A stretch of 64,000 nt of DNA, from assembly GCA_022747635.1 (NCBI GenBank), contig JAKTNV010000026.1, forward strand, positions 5,886,007 through 5,950,006, written 5' to 3'. Position numbers and translations under genes: made by a program. The notes below the pieces were generated by a model that ran no database searches, was not told the DNA's origin, and was given only the letters and a program-made list of their open reading frames with translations. The DNA comes from Hetaerina americana. Its lineage: Eukaryota > Arthropoda > Insecta > Odonata > Calopterygidae. This document shows, piece by piece, positions 1-11,245 of the stretch (its first letter is position 1; each line of letters opens with the position of its first letter).

Positions 1-2705
1 TAATCTTCGAAACTACTTTCATTTTACCCCTTGAACTTCTTACGACCTATAATTAAGATTTCATAAATGAACTCTAGATAAATATTTTAACTCGATAGTG
101 AGGGTAATGTGTTTCGTCTCGTCTATTAATATGAGCCTTGAATCATTTCAAATCATGGTCTGCGTAAAAATAGCTTAAATTCGTTTAATTTCATAAGGTA
201 GTTAATATTTTCTTTGAACATTATGGCTCCACAGCGAGTATAAGTCATTATTTGCCTAGCGTAGGCAAATTCGGGGTTTAAAAATAAGCGCCACGGTTTG
301 TTTTCCCTTGGAAATAGTTTTCTGCTAAGTTGCACTCACTTCAACTGAGTTCGCACCAAAGTTCCAAATGAGAAACAGCCTCCCAGGGTATTTTCAACGC
401 TTCGCTCTCACCATGAGGAGACCATATTTCTGCCCCAAGTCGCTATTGAATATCTCTCACCTCAGTAAAAAAATGCATCCCCGCCCACCGTTCACTCCCA
501 GCGCATTGAAATGGAAATAAAACCCCGGTACGCTCTCATATGCCCCCGCCAGTCCTGGCGTCGGAAGAGTTAAAAGCAGAACTTCCCCGTGGGACAACGC
601 GGTAATCTCGTCGTTTCATTAACCGCCACCGTCACCAACCCCCCCCTCGACTTCACCCCCTCAGCCTCGATGCCGGGCGATCCCTCCGGGAAGGGACTGG
701 ATGGTGGGTTCGGAGCGTGTGGGACCGCCCTGCGAATTCTGTAAGTCGGGCTCTCACGACACGCGTGATGTTGAGCCGGCGGGCATGCAGCCAGTCACAT
801 CGCGACCACGTCCTCCTTTCCCTTCTGCCCTCCCCTTCCAGTTACCCTCACCACTCTGCCCACTTGTCCCCACAACGTCCCCCGAGGCCCTTTTCCCTGT
901 TCTCCGGACTCCCCCTACAAAACTGCCGGGCCCCGGAGACTTCAGAGTGACCGACCCGCACGTTACAACACCCATGTCCAACTCTTTGCCCTGAAAACTT
1001 ATGCGCACGTTCCCTCTCTCTTTCCAGTTCTCACAATTCCCCCCATCCTCTCCTCACCTCTTAATTCATGCCTCCGCCCACGCTGACTCCTTCTAAAACA
1101 GGCTCTTTCAACTTTAACCAAATAACTACCTCCTACCCCATCTACTTTTAAGTGTTTACATTCTCTTTACTCACATCCCCTGAGCATCGCTATGTACCGA
1201 CTCACCGGTGATATATTTGTGTTGAAGATGTGTTTTTTTTAGGAAATTGAAAGTGAGAAAGACTGGTAATGTTACTTGAAAACTATGTATGTAGGCGTGT
1301 TTCTAACAGGATTCATAAAAATTTTCTTTCGGTGCTAGTTTATACTTAATAAGTACATTGTTACGCTCACTACGCCTTCTGTAATCGTTCGCGTAAAGTA
1401 TTACGCATTTCTATGCATCTACCTCCTACCATTATAATTTTATAAAACTTTTAATCCTTTGTTAAGATATCCTCGTCCGCTAGAGACCTGTCTATGATTA
1501 AGAAAGTTCGTAAATATTTTTCTATTTCGTTCGTCAGAGAAATAAAATGAATTTGCCGATTCAATTTAGAAAAAAATGTGGAAAAGTTTTGCCTCTCTAT
1601 CTCTTTCGTCGTCTAAAGAGATCTGAAAAACCGTTAGCCGCATGCGCAATTGGTCAGTTATTGGAAAGTTCTTTACCGATCAAGGCTCTGTATAATTGGC
1701 AGAGGGAATTTTAATTCAAGCTTCCCTTTTTAGTCCTAATAACTAATGTTTTTCTCCCTCCCTCTCTCATAATTGCACGGGTTTCAGCTTAATTGTCGTT
1801 CATCCCTTCGCCCTAACAACCTATTTGCATGCCCAAATTGAATCCTCTTTTGGGATACGTGTCAGTCGAGTCAAAGAAATGTCAAGCTGTCTTAACGAAT
1901 GTCCCAACCTTACTCTCTTCAGTCATGCCGTAGTTGATTAAAAATCAATTTGGTACTAGAAGAGAGGTAAGGAGTTACAAGTATCTATAACTCTAGCTGT
2001 CTGCAGTCTGCATTGTAGTAGTAAAGATAAGGGAAATAAACAATTGAATATTAACTCGGCAATTTGGTTCCTTAAATATTTCCTTCTCCGTTTCTTATTC
2101 AGTCTTATTACATTCTGAGGTGATTAATAAGCTTACGAATGCTAACTCAGCAAATATGACTGACGTATTCAGTCTTTCACCTACTGTCGCTCCTATCCCA
2201 AGCTCTTCTCTTATCCCTCCTACCCAAGTAGTTATAAAAAGTCCAGGAAAAAATTAACCGCCTTTCATGATTACTACCAACTTCATTCTTCATTTAATAA
2301 CTTCAATCGTGCAGTCTGAAATTAGTCAAAGATAGTTCCCAAATAAGTCTAATACGCCTAAATATATCTGAATAAGTCTATGATCCCTATCCCTCCAGAT
2401 TATTCTCCCTCCCATTCTCCTACTTAATATTCTACACTCTTCTCTGTTGATTTTTTTTGAAATAGAAGACTTTTGTGTTCGAATTGTTTAATGATTTCTA
2501 AGTTTACAATTAACAGTTGGATGCCCATGCCAATGGATACTGACGTCTCCTCCTCATGCTGCGGAATTCCAACAGCCAGTTTGTGATATAAGTATCTTCA
2601 AGTGGTATTTGATGTTATTGCTGCTTTAGAGAATTTGTGTCACGCATACCACACTATGTCAAGTACGATACATTACCATATCATAAGTAATAGAAAATAG
2701 AAGAT
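1..2705. other. intergenic, no gene recognised
   Basis: AT-rich DNA with a GC- and pyrimidine-rich patch from about 580 to 1180. ORFs of 77-97 codons overlap on both strands inside that patch. None has a recognisable domain, and they follow the biased composition rather than codon structure. The rest has no ORF above about 60 codons that resembles a protein family. Confidence 0.6.
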
Positions 2706-2706
2706 G

Positions 2707-2786
2707 GATTTGGCTAAGTGGCATAATTTTTACACGCTTGAAAAATTCGCGCCCCGCGACGAAATAAGATTGAATCCCTGATTGAA
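2707..2786 (+). repeat. weak tRNA-like (SINE-type) remnant
   Basis: An A-box-like TTGGCTAAGTGGC near 2709-2721 is followed about 50 bases later by a B-box-like GATTGAATCCC near 2770. This is the spacing of an internal RNA polymerase III promoter. Directly after the A-box comes ATAATTTTTACAC, a motif that also follows the tRNA-like heads at 31.6 and 47.65 kb. No cloverleaf closes and I see no target duplication, so this is at best an old SINE or tRNA pseudogene remnant. Confidence 0.25.
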
Positions 2787-3414
2787 ATCCAATTTATGTA
2801 AACTAGTTCATCTCGCAAAAGACTTTTTAAATAGATTTCAATCGTGTCCCACTGAGTTATTAATTGTTACCACATAATTTAATCAACATATACCTAGATG
2901 TAGAGGAATTAAAATCATGTTATAACCCTCCCGTGGGACCGTGGAATTAAATATGATTGCGAAAGATCAAAGTAGCTTCAAATCACGATTTAATTACGAT
3001 TTGGTCGAAACGCGTCCGTCGATAACATCAAGTAAACTTTTTTCGGAAGTCTAGGGGGAGAACATCCTGGCCTACTTTATTTCTTCCGGAAGACCCAGTC
3101 TCTGATTCGTTTATTCATTTTAATGGAAAAAGGCCGAGTGAAGCACGCTACGGCGGACTACAATTCCCCCCACCCCTTTGTCTCGAATCAGAACATGATA
3201 AATAAATCCTCGAGGAAAAAATAAGCAATTTACGGGAAAATTCTGCGACAACTTGGAAGTGACAAAAAACCCTCCCTCCATTTCTGTCGGGTGTGGGGAG
3301 TAATAATCGATTCCAATTCTCCTGACGAAACATGGACTTGAAATTTAGGGACGTGGAGTAGGTGGGTCCTAGCATGGGTGGGGCTCCGGTGGGAGAGAGA
3401 AAAAAATGCATGTA

Positions 3415-3438
3415 AACACACATACACACACACACACC
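3415..3438. repeat. CA microsatellite
   Basis: A short run of CA dinucleotides with one TA interruption. Simple sequence repeat. Confidence 0.85.
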
Positions 3439-3585
3439 TCCACGTATACACATTTATCGACTTAAAAATAAAGCTCATTTTTCTGTTTCGCGGTTCTTTC
3501 ATATTTCCTTAACTTCCTCCTTTTTACTTGGCGATAAAAAATTGAATAGCGAAAAAGGTGCATTCCCATTTTGCTGGTATATGCT

Positions 3586-4400
3586 TTTTTTACGGCCCCC
3601 CACGCCCTCGTTTCTCCATCCGCTCCTCTCTATATGTTTTCCTCTCTCTCTCCAAGAGCCGAAAAAAGTTTATTGCTTCCACCCTCCGCCTTTCCCGCTC
3701 TGCCTCCCTCTTGGGCCGTGCTCTTTTTCCCGCAGTTTCGTTTCCATCCTTCATTTTCTCTCCCGCTCCTTTCTTCCACTCAATCTCCTCGTTCCTCCTC
3801 TCTCATCTCTTTCTCCTGCACCTCATCCCTTCCACTTTGCTCTGCCCTCCATTCCAATTGGTGGGGCTTATTTCGTTTTCCAAACGGACGGCCAAGTCTC
3901 CCCCCATTTTCCCCAGTTTTCTCTCCCGCACAACAGCTCCCCTCCCTCTTCGCTCATGCCTTTTCCCCAAAACTTCCTCCTATCTACTCTTTCCGCCGCC
4001 ACCTCCCACCCGATACCACCAACACCACGCTTTCGCCTTCTCGTACCCTGCTGCTCCTTTTTCCCCCTTCCTCCCTCAATTTTACGTATTTTTCGTTTTC
4101 AGGGGGTCACTACGTGTGTGCGCGCACTTTCGGCGTTTTTGGTTGTCCGTTTCATACCGATCTACCTTTGCGATCTCTCCCATTCCTTCCCGTTCATTTT
4201 CCCGACTCCCACCGCGATCGCCTTCGGTACGTAAACCCCGTCCCGCCCTCACACATACACACACACGCGTCCCCTCACTGACCGCATCTCCAAACACACC
4301 CACACGAACGCGTTGCCTCCCTACCACTCTCTCCCTCTGATCCCTTGCCGTTCTTTCAACCCTTCCTCCCCCTCTCCCGCGTGCTGAGGGCCCTCTTACC
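3586..4400 (+). repeat. polypyrimidine low-complexity tract
   Basis: The plus strand is dominated by C and T (runs such as CTCTCTCTCC and CCTCCCTC), strongest from 3586 to 4080. Three overlapping plus-strand frames stay open for 230-260 codons at once. That is expected when A and G are rare, because TAA, TAG and TGA all need purines. The translations are Pro/Ser/Leu/Phe-rich without domain structure, so I do not call a gene. A possible hidden non-coding transcript or promoter cannot be judged from the sequence. Confidence 0.75.
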
Positions 4401-7400
4401 ACCAGGGCTTGGGAGACAAATTGCCGGCCGAGTTGAGAGGGGTCACCCGATACAACCAAGGATGGAGTGCGGGAGGGACAGATGGCTGGTGATGTTGATG
4501 TAGCTGTATTTAAATGCTCATTCTTCGCGAAAATATCGTTTCTTTTTCCTCTGCCGTTGGCGTGTCCATCCGAAAATTTCTGGAATGGGGGGGAGAGAGT
4601 CCCCTGGAACTCTAACAACTACTCGTACCTAATATTGCTGAAGGAATTATCTTTATTTCGGCCATTTTATACTTATTTTCGTATTCCGTCACTCATGATT
4701 GTCAAATATATGTCACTCCTGTATTTCATTTGAATGAAATATTATTTTATCGGAGAATTGTTTTCTCATTTTTGGGAATGCTCCAGCCTATTTAACCATA
4801 TCTCTCGAAGAGTTATTGATTTAATGAGCTCCTAAAAGAAATTATGATTTAGCTCACAAGGCTGCAGCATGTTAATTCATATTTAGTGCATTATTATATT
4901 TCTATTGAAAGTATTTCATATTTTGTGTCGTATTAAAATGACTTTTAAGTCATCACGGGATTGGAAAAATTGAAAACATCGTTCTGATGACTACAATTAG
5001 TGACTTGGCATCAAAGTCATTTTGAACGCGCTAGGTAAAATAATTTATGAACTTACGCTTATGAATGGTTCTACGGGAGTACAATTAATTTAATGCCAGC
5101 TGTGCTTCGATTTCTTTGGCCGTATTTATTTGCTCGGGTCTTGTGGAAGAAGTTGGGATCAGGTGACAAGGAAAGGATTCAGCAGGGATTATTCAATTTT
5201 GTTGTGGCCTTTAACTAGGTTAGTGACATCCCCAAGGGCATGATGATACGCAAATTGCAAAACTGAAAATAAACTCAATCGCATCATTTTCCTCATCTGT
5301 TATTTTAAACTACTTTTTTAAAATTTGTGTTATTTTTTATTTACCGAGTTCTCCGCAAGCGTCCTGAATATTTTCTTTCAACCTTACCCATCAACTTAAC
5401 AAAATAGGCCAGAATTCTATTGCGGTCTGCTCACTTGGTTTGTTCATCTTTTCCTCGAAGGCTCAACATGTGCATTTCATCATTCTTTATTACCAACGTG
5501 GGGGCATTCACGGACGATAATAGATCTCCGCAGTAACCGAATTGGGTCCGAGGGCTTGCCTAACCATGCATCACTCCTTCTACCATATATCAAGTCTCCG
5601 CGGTGCATCACTCCCCCAAGCAACCCACCCCCCATTTATCCGACGTGTTGGCTTTGCCATTGCAATAAATTACTCGTAATTACAACACATCTACGCTAGT
5701 TCGAACTCTAAAACTTAAAAAGAAAACTGTGTTAATGCAAGAGCTTCATTGTCTTTGGTCGTACGTCGTTTCTACTTTTCTTTCTTTCATTACAGTTTAA
5801 ATTGTACCGAATTACTTTCCACATGATTGATATAGCTTTTTCATGAGTGAAATTAAAGGGTTTTTACTCGGGAATTTTAAATTTGGCTCATAAAATATCA
5901 CTCAAAACTTTTCAAATTCAGAACATATTATCTCATTCGGTCACTTCGCATTATTGTAATACTTGGTTCAACCTAAGTTGACTACTACATATGGTAATTT
6001 AAACCCATTTAATTGATTATTGGCAAAATATGAAGCATCATACTTAAGTCATAACTCCCCGGCACACGGATTAAAATGATCGTGATTGGATCCGCTTTTC
6101 GGTATCATAGTCATTCAGGTGTATGATAACGCGCAAGTTTTATTGGCTTTCGGTAAATCAAATACATAATTCTAGATTTTCCTCGTCCATATTCCCTTGA
6201 GTCATTAGCTCAAAAATTAAAATTACGCCTAACTCACCTCTTTAAATCAGGAATATATATTAATTGGAATTTTCACTCTCTTGCACGAGTGAACCAGATT
6301 TCATGCTCCGAAAAACAACTCCTGAAAATGTGGGATTATGATATTAACGTGAGTGGATTGTCACATCAAAAGAGAATCGAAAATTTTCCGCTATTCTGAA
6401 TCAAATAAATTTGCTGAACTCATTGAATGAAAGGCTAAGCGATTAATTTTTTAATCCATGAAACATCTACTTCAGAGAGGATGGAGCAAAGGAGTTAACT
6501 TTCACTTTCCAAATCTCGAGCGTTCAAATGTTCATTTAACTATGGCTTCAATATGGAGATGATATAAAATAGAAAAATATTCCAATTTAATAGAATGAAT
6601 TTATATTTTATTTTTGATCCGAAAGCTTTATTTCTCAATTATTAATAAACCTCGAAATTTCATCGCGGACCGTGTACATTTTTCTAATTTAAGACATTAT
6701 ATTTTCGAAATAAAATTTGATATTGTGTATTTTAGAAATCTCTGGTTAAGGCAAAGTATTATATATTTTAGTTTGACAATGGGCATGATTCCTTATTTGG
6801 TATTAAAAACGGTCAATAACTGAGTACAATATAGAATATCTTACTAGCGCTTGTAGAAGAATTAGATATGTATGTACCTTCACTTGTATAAATATGTATT
6901 GGGATATTTCCTTAATTAAAAACAGCAGAATAAATCTATAAATATTTTTTTAGAAATACTGAATTGAAAAATATTATTTGTACTGTCAACGATTTTATTA
7001 AAAACCCTTTTATGGTTTCCACACTTTACGTAATGTTCAAGTGATGCAGTTTTGTTAAGTGAGGATATATTAGCCTCCTGGGAAGGGATTAGTGTGAGGG
7101 AGGAATATACTTCGGTGGAAGGATCTTGGTGAACTGAAAGAGGGGAGGGGAGCGCCATAAGATATCTAGTGGGTCCGCCTTTAGTAGAAAAAGGGATGGA
7201 TTAAATTTTAGAGTGGCTGTCGAATGTGCTTTCCTTGAGCAGGTGGCCTTTTTTATTCTGGATTATCACCTATATTCCAAGACAAACTACTAATATCCTT
7301 TTTCGCTACGAAGAGTAACTTGATCATTGGAGTCCATTTTCAAGTATTTGATGAGCTGTTACTTGATTTACCATTATTTATGTTGTATTGCGATTTATAC

Positions 7401-9849
7401 TGCATCTCCGCTGTTTAGTTTCGACCTATGTGGTCAATATACACGTAGGTTGTCTCACATACTTGTATATAGCGTATCAAATTGTTTACCCTCGATTGAT
7501 TCGCGATTCTGTTATGCTTTTACTGTCGCTAAATAGTTTGTTGAGTCGATAGTGTAGTTCCCCTGATAATGGACCTGTCAAATTCTATGATATTTTTTCT
7601 ATAAATTATTATCTTAGCCATCTTCTTATGTCTAGGGCGTCGAAAGTAAACGTGGTCACATTACGCCTGGCAAATCTTCGTTTATTTTATTTGGAGGGTT
7701 TTTCTATGATGTCATAACTATATTCGTTCGCTACCACCCTACGCCTCTTCTTTCTTGAAATATGGTTAAGGTAAAGATATGTTCATTATTATTTTTAAAA
7801 CTATGGCTTGGAAAGGGGAGCTTTTCTAGCTGAAAATATGGTCCAACCCCGTTGGTCCGTAGTACCTGATCCTAAATTATCTCTTCTAAATGCTCTCACT
7901 TCTCTCATCCCCACTAGCATTGACTGAAAATAACACTTTTTCCTAGTAGTTTTAAGTCAATCCAAAATGTGATTTCCTGGAGTAAGAACCGGTCTGTATC
8001 ACATCACAGGTATTATCCGCCGTAAAAACGCCACTTAATTAATAGCGACGTCGGTTTATAAATCAACAATTTCATCTAGAAATCCATGTGCGCGGAATTA
8101 AAATAAACTCCCAATTAGTCAGTTTCCACACCGCAAAACGATTGCGTAAATTACGCGATTGTGTTTTTTTCCAGTCCATGATGCGTTGTGTAATTTATTT
8201 CAGGGTGAAAACTGACACCATAAATTTTTATTTATAAACTGGTGCATTTTTTTATCGAATAAAGGTACGAAAAGCGAGCTCATAAGACGCAAAATCCATT
8301 TTTACATTTTCCCCTTGGAAGATATCCGCCGCGGGGAGCTTGAGTTCTTATTTTATACCCAGACCAAAACGCTGGAGCTTGAGAGGTGCATTTTTGATAA
8401 CAAGTTGTAGCAATGATTAATCAAAATGTTTTGACTCAATCTACATATCCTGGATTTGTAACTGAAATATACAACTTATCGTTAAAACAAATTATGGAGA
8501 TCATAGTGATAAGGGCAGTATTGATTTTGTATCTAATGCAATGACCATAATAATATCAAATGTTTTGTAACAGTCTGAGCTACAGCGAATAAAAAAGTTC
8601 AAGCTGTGAAAGTGTCATGGGTCTTAATTTGAGAAATTCCCGGGTTTCCCATCGAATCGTAATATTTGTAATCACCAACCTTCCGAAGGCCTGTGTGTGC
8701 CATCGTGTTTTCTCAAGAATTGACGAGAAAGACATTCGCAGACTCAATCTTTCGCAACGTCGGTACTGATCAACATTGTGCCCGTTGGGAAATCCTGGAA
8801 ATCTTCCTCCAGGCTATTCGCCGGAAACCACAGATTCTTCATGAGTCTTCATTTGATTGAACTGAAAGGGTTAATTCCTTGCAATTTAAATCCTAAGCTC
8901 GTATTTTAATAATAGCCCTCCATTCTTCCCAAGCATATTTTATTTTTGCTTGCCTATATTTTTTTAACTACAAAAGTTGCTCAATATTACAATGTTTGGA
9001 TGTATATCGTATGTACTTCAAGAGCATTCTTTAAGGAGCATTTTTTAAAGAGACTTAACTGGCCATGTCATTAGAATTGTATGTTCTATAAACCCGTTTC
9101 CCTAGCAAAAAATATTCTCAACATCGGAGAAAGTGTGTTCACTGTATTTGAAGGGAAGAAGTAAGGGACCGAGTGGAAAAATTTGAGGATTAGATTTCGA
9201 GAATGGTAAATGTAAGCTGGATAGAGGGAAAACAAAATGAACAAACAGTGAATAAGCCGTGAAAAGTGTGTAGAAAATCGAAATTCCTTGAGACAATATT
9301 TATATGCGTAGATGTAGGAAGAAGAGAGCCCCGCGATCTGCCAACTTCAAATTCAATTCCAAGTTAAAAAATATTTTGGGCAACATATGATGGCGATAAA
9401 TATTCGTCACTGAAGGGATTGAAGTCGGTGTAGCTCTCAATACCGGTTTACTGGTCTACCCATTGGGAGTAGACAGGTAGATTACTTGGCACAAGGGTCT
9501 GTGTTAATCAATACAACTGAGAGTAAAATAAGTAGCTTCCTTATCCCCGTCGGTGACGTTTCCTACGATTTCGGGTGTAATGAGCTCTAGCTGTACAAAA
9601 ATAACTTTTTGGCTGAGGAGTAAAGAAATGATGGATGACAAAGAAGGTTGGAAAGGTATTCATATATGATATGATGATACACTATTGTTTCCAAGGGAGA
9701 TACGAGTACGATATTGAACTCCGTCTCTTACAATATAGTTTAAGTTTCATTGAAGGTAGGAGTACAAAGCTTATAATTTATCCTCAGTGAAGCTAAAGAA
9801 TATTCTTCTACATCCTGGTATTAAATTGAAATTTAATATGAAATTGAAT

Positions 9850-10232
9850 TACAAGGGCGATTCGAAAAGTAAGATCTCCTATTTTTTTCATGAAAAATCA
9901 AATTTATTCTCAACTCTGTGTACATGGCATGGAAAGGCTGAGCATTTAGCTATTTTTCTACATTGTTGCTTTGACGATCAATCACTTTTTGCTACCTTGT
10001 TACCAGCTTTTTAATACCGGCGTCGTACCTTTCTCCCGCCGCGTCACGAAGGCAACTGACGTCTGCTTCTTGCACTTCCTCGTCTGACTTGAATTTCTGT
10101 CCTCCAAGGTATTTTTTGAGAGTGTGAAACAAGTGGTAGTCGCTGGGGGCAACTTCTGGGCTGAAAGGAGGGTGGTCAATGGTATCCCAGCCGAATTCAT
10201 TGAGTAGGGTGGTCGTTTGATGCGAGGCACCT
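9850..10232 (-). mobile_element. mariner-like element, 3' end only
   Basis: This is the downstream end of a Tc1/mariner-superfamily DNA transposon on the minus strand. It comprises the last third of a transposase ORF followed by a terminal inverted repeat. The TIR is at 9852-9879 (CAAGGGCGATTCGAAAAGTA...), flanked by TA at 9850-9851, the target dinucleotide of this superfamily. The opposite TIR and the first two thirds of the transposase are absent: the sequence switches at about 10232 to a LINE on the other strand. The TIR differs clearly from that of the 48.6-kb mariner, so two mariner families are present. The remnant cannot be mobile. Confidence 0.85.
9950..10232 (-). pseudogene. mariner transposase C-terminal fragment (decayed)
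   Basis: The minus-strand translation gives about 94 codons matching the C-terminal part of mariner transposases. Visible motifs in order are FGWDTIDHPPFSPEVAPSD, YHLFHTLKKYLGG and YDAGIKKLVTR, ending in a degenerate VEK before TAG at 9950-9952. The APSD aspartate corresponds to the third catalytic residue of the DD34D triad in Mos1-type enzymes. The first two catalytic aspartates lie in the missing part. An in-frame stop follows KLVTR, where intact relatives continue to the terminal YVEK. The minus-strand open frame at 10000-10230 is a shadow in a different frame. The fragment is clearly a pseudogene, and its family assignment is firm from the motif order. Confidence 0.88.
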
Positions 10233-10347
10233 TGTGATAACCGAGGACCTTAGAAGAGTACTAGGTAAATGTGATGAAAACGTGAAAGAGAAATGTTATC
10301 TGTCGTTAGTTAAGCCTCATTTAGAATATGCTGAAAGTATATGGGAT

Positions 10348-10361
10348 CCTCAAGAAGTTGG
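10348..10361. repeat. target-site duplication, left copy
   Basis: CCTCAAGAAGTTGG, repeated exactly at 10674-10687, flanks the SINE and marks its insertion into the LINE. Confidence 0.92.
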
Positions 10362-10673
10362 GAGTAGTAGTAGTAGTTTTGAGGGGAGGCGACCGACAGC
10401 TAAGGTCATTTGCGCCATAGGGGATGGATAGGAAAGGATGAAGGGTGGAGAGAAACCCGGCGTCGGCATTAGCCTACTCTTTACGAAAGGCGCCAAGGGG
10501 TCCGCAGTTTAACGTCCCATCCGACGGACGGCGTACTCACTCAAAGTGCCCTCCACAAAGCACCTCAAGTAGGGATCGAGATACCTCTGAAAAATATTCA
10601 ACACCGCCGGGATTTGAACCCGCGCCCTCATGGTGGGAAGCCAGTACGTTAGCCCCCGCACCATCTCGATCCC
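10362..10673 (-). mobile_element. tRNA-derived SINE, copy 1
   Basis: On the minus strand the element begins GGGATCGAGATGG and has a tRNA-like head with a B-box GGTTCAAATCC at the T-arm (CGGGTTCAAATCCCGG region). A body of about 230 bases follows, then a tail of ACT triplets (seen on the plus strand as AGTAGTAGTAGTAG at 10363-10376). It is flanked by perfect 14-bp duplications. It has no coding capacity; the open frames at 10445-10798 run across the element and its flank. SINEs of this kind are transcribed by RNA polymerase III and moved by LINE enzymes in trans. A second copy lies at 27547-27843. I do not recognise the family name. Confidence 0.88.
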
Positions 10674-10687
10674 CCTCAAGAAGTTGG
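10674..10687. repeat. target-site duplication, right copy
   Basis: Exact second copy of CCTCAAGAAGTTGG (see 10348-10361). Confidence 0.92.
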
Positions 10688-11191
10688 ATTGATAGAGAAA
10701 CTAGATTTATAGAACATTGTTATGATAAACTTAGCTGTATCCAAAATAGTAGAGGAGCTAGGCTAGGAATCACTCACGGAGCGAAGGTTAAATTATAGAT
10801 TAAATCTTTTGCATAAATTGGAAGGATGTCTCTTCAGCAGTGATGTTGAAAATGTATTATTACCCCCATCGCTTTACGGTAGGAGAGATCATGTTAATAA
10901 AATGAGAGAGATTAAGTCTAGAACAGATAGATTCAAGATGCCATTTTTTCTACAAACGACAAGGGATCAGAAGAACATTTTCCGACCGTGATAGGGTCAT
11001 ATTCGGGTCAAAATTAGTCTGGTGCGTATTCACACCCTGCCACACACCCTAGCGGTGGCTTGCGAGTTATGCAAATAAATATGTGTGAAAGAAAATCTTG
11101 CAAGTGAAGCCTTTATTTAATATTTTTTGAACTGTATGGTTTCAGGCAAAACTTGGTGAATATTTTAATTTTGAAGAGAAATGATAATTGA

Positions 11192-11245
11192 CAATTGTGA
11201 TTTACACTATAGTATTCCACCATACTATAGTATAAATCACAATTG
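11192..11245. repeat. near-perfect hairpin, 24-bp arms
   Basis: The left arm at 11192-11215 (CAATTGTGATTTACACTATA, then GTAT) and the right arm at 11222-11245 are inverted copies with 23 of 24 positions matching. The loop is 6 bases (TCCACC). It could be a minimal foldback transposon relic, a structured RNA stem or a replication-slippage palindrome. No target duplication is obvious outside the arms. Confidence 0.9.

Larger units (their letters stand above)
2790..9849. other. intergenic, no gene recognised
   Basis: About 7 kb without a recognisable gene or transposon. It holds a short CA repeat near 3.42 kb and the large polypyrimidine tract at 3.59-4.40 kb, listed separately. The ORFs outside that tract are 60-80 codons, often lack an ATG, and match no family I recognise. 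Confidence 0.55.
10234..10991 (+). pseudogene. LINE reverse transcriptase C-terminus (interrupted)
   Basis: The first segment (10234-10361) contains CYLSLVKPHLEYAESIWDP. It matches the thumb-proximal motif L-V-(R/K)-P-x-L-E-Y-A-x-x-x-W-D-P typical of CR1/L2/Jockey-group reverse transcriptases. After the SINE the frame resumes at 10688 with VEELG, ESLTERR, YGRRDH, and IKSRTDRFKMPFF, in the order seen at the C-terminus of these proteins. Removing the SINE plus one copy of the 14-bp duplication (326 bases in all) brings both halves into the same frame, which supports one original ORF. In-frame TAG codons at 10710 and 10764 show that the copy was dead, or decayed later. There is no endonuclease or palm domain, because the copy is truncated. 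Confidence 0.82.
10233..11080 (+). mobile_element. 5'-truncated LINE, CR1/L2/Jockey-like, split by a SINE
   Basis: This is the 3' end of a non-LTR retrotransposon. It carries the end of the reverse transcriptase ORF and a short 3' UTR containing GGTGGCTTGCGAG near 11052 and AATAAA near 11077. The ORF is interrupted at 10362-10673 by a SINE. The junction at 10232 cuts into a mariner fragment and retains only the last part of the ORF, consistent with 5' truncation. The clade assignment is by motif resemblance only; CR1, L2 and Jockey elements share these C-terminal motifs. The copy is decayed, with two stop codons after the SINE. Confidence 0.8.

Noticed and set aside
3542..4340. Three plus-strand frames of 230-260 codons
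   Set aside because: They are open in all three phases at the same place, which is the signature of a C/T-rich tract and not of a gene.
10000..10230. 76-codon minus-strand frame MPRIKRPPYS...
   Set aside because: It is a shadow. The mariner transposase remnant is in a different frame of the same strand.
10445..10798. 117-codon frame similar to the 113-codon frame at 27620-27961
   Set aside because: The shared part is the SINE read in antisense to its own transcription. The similarity reflects the repeat and not a protein family.
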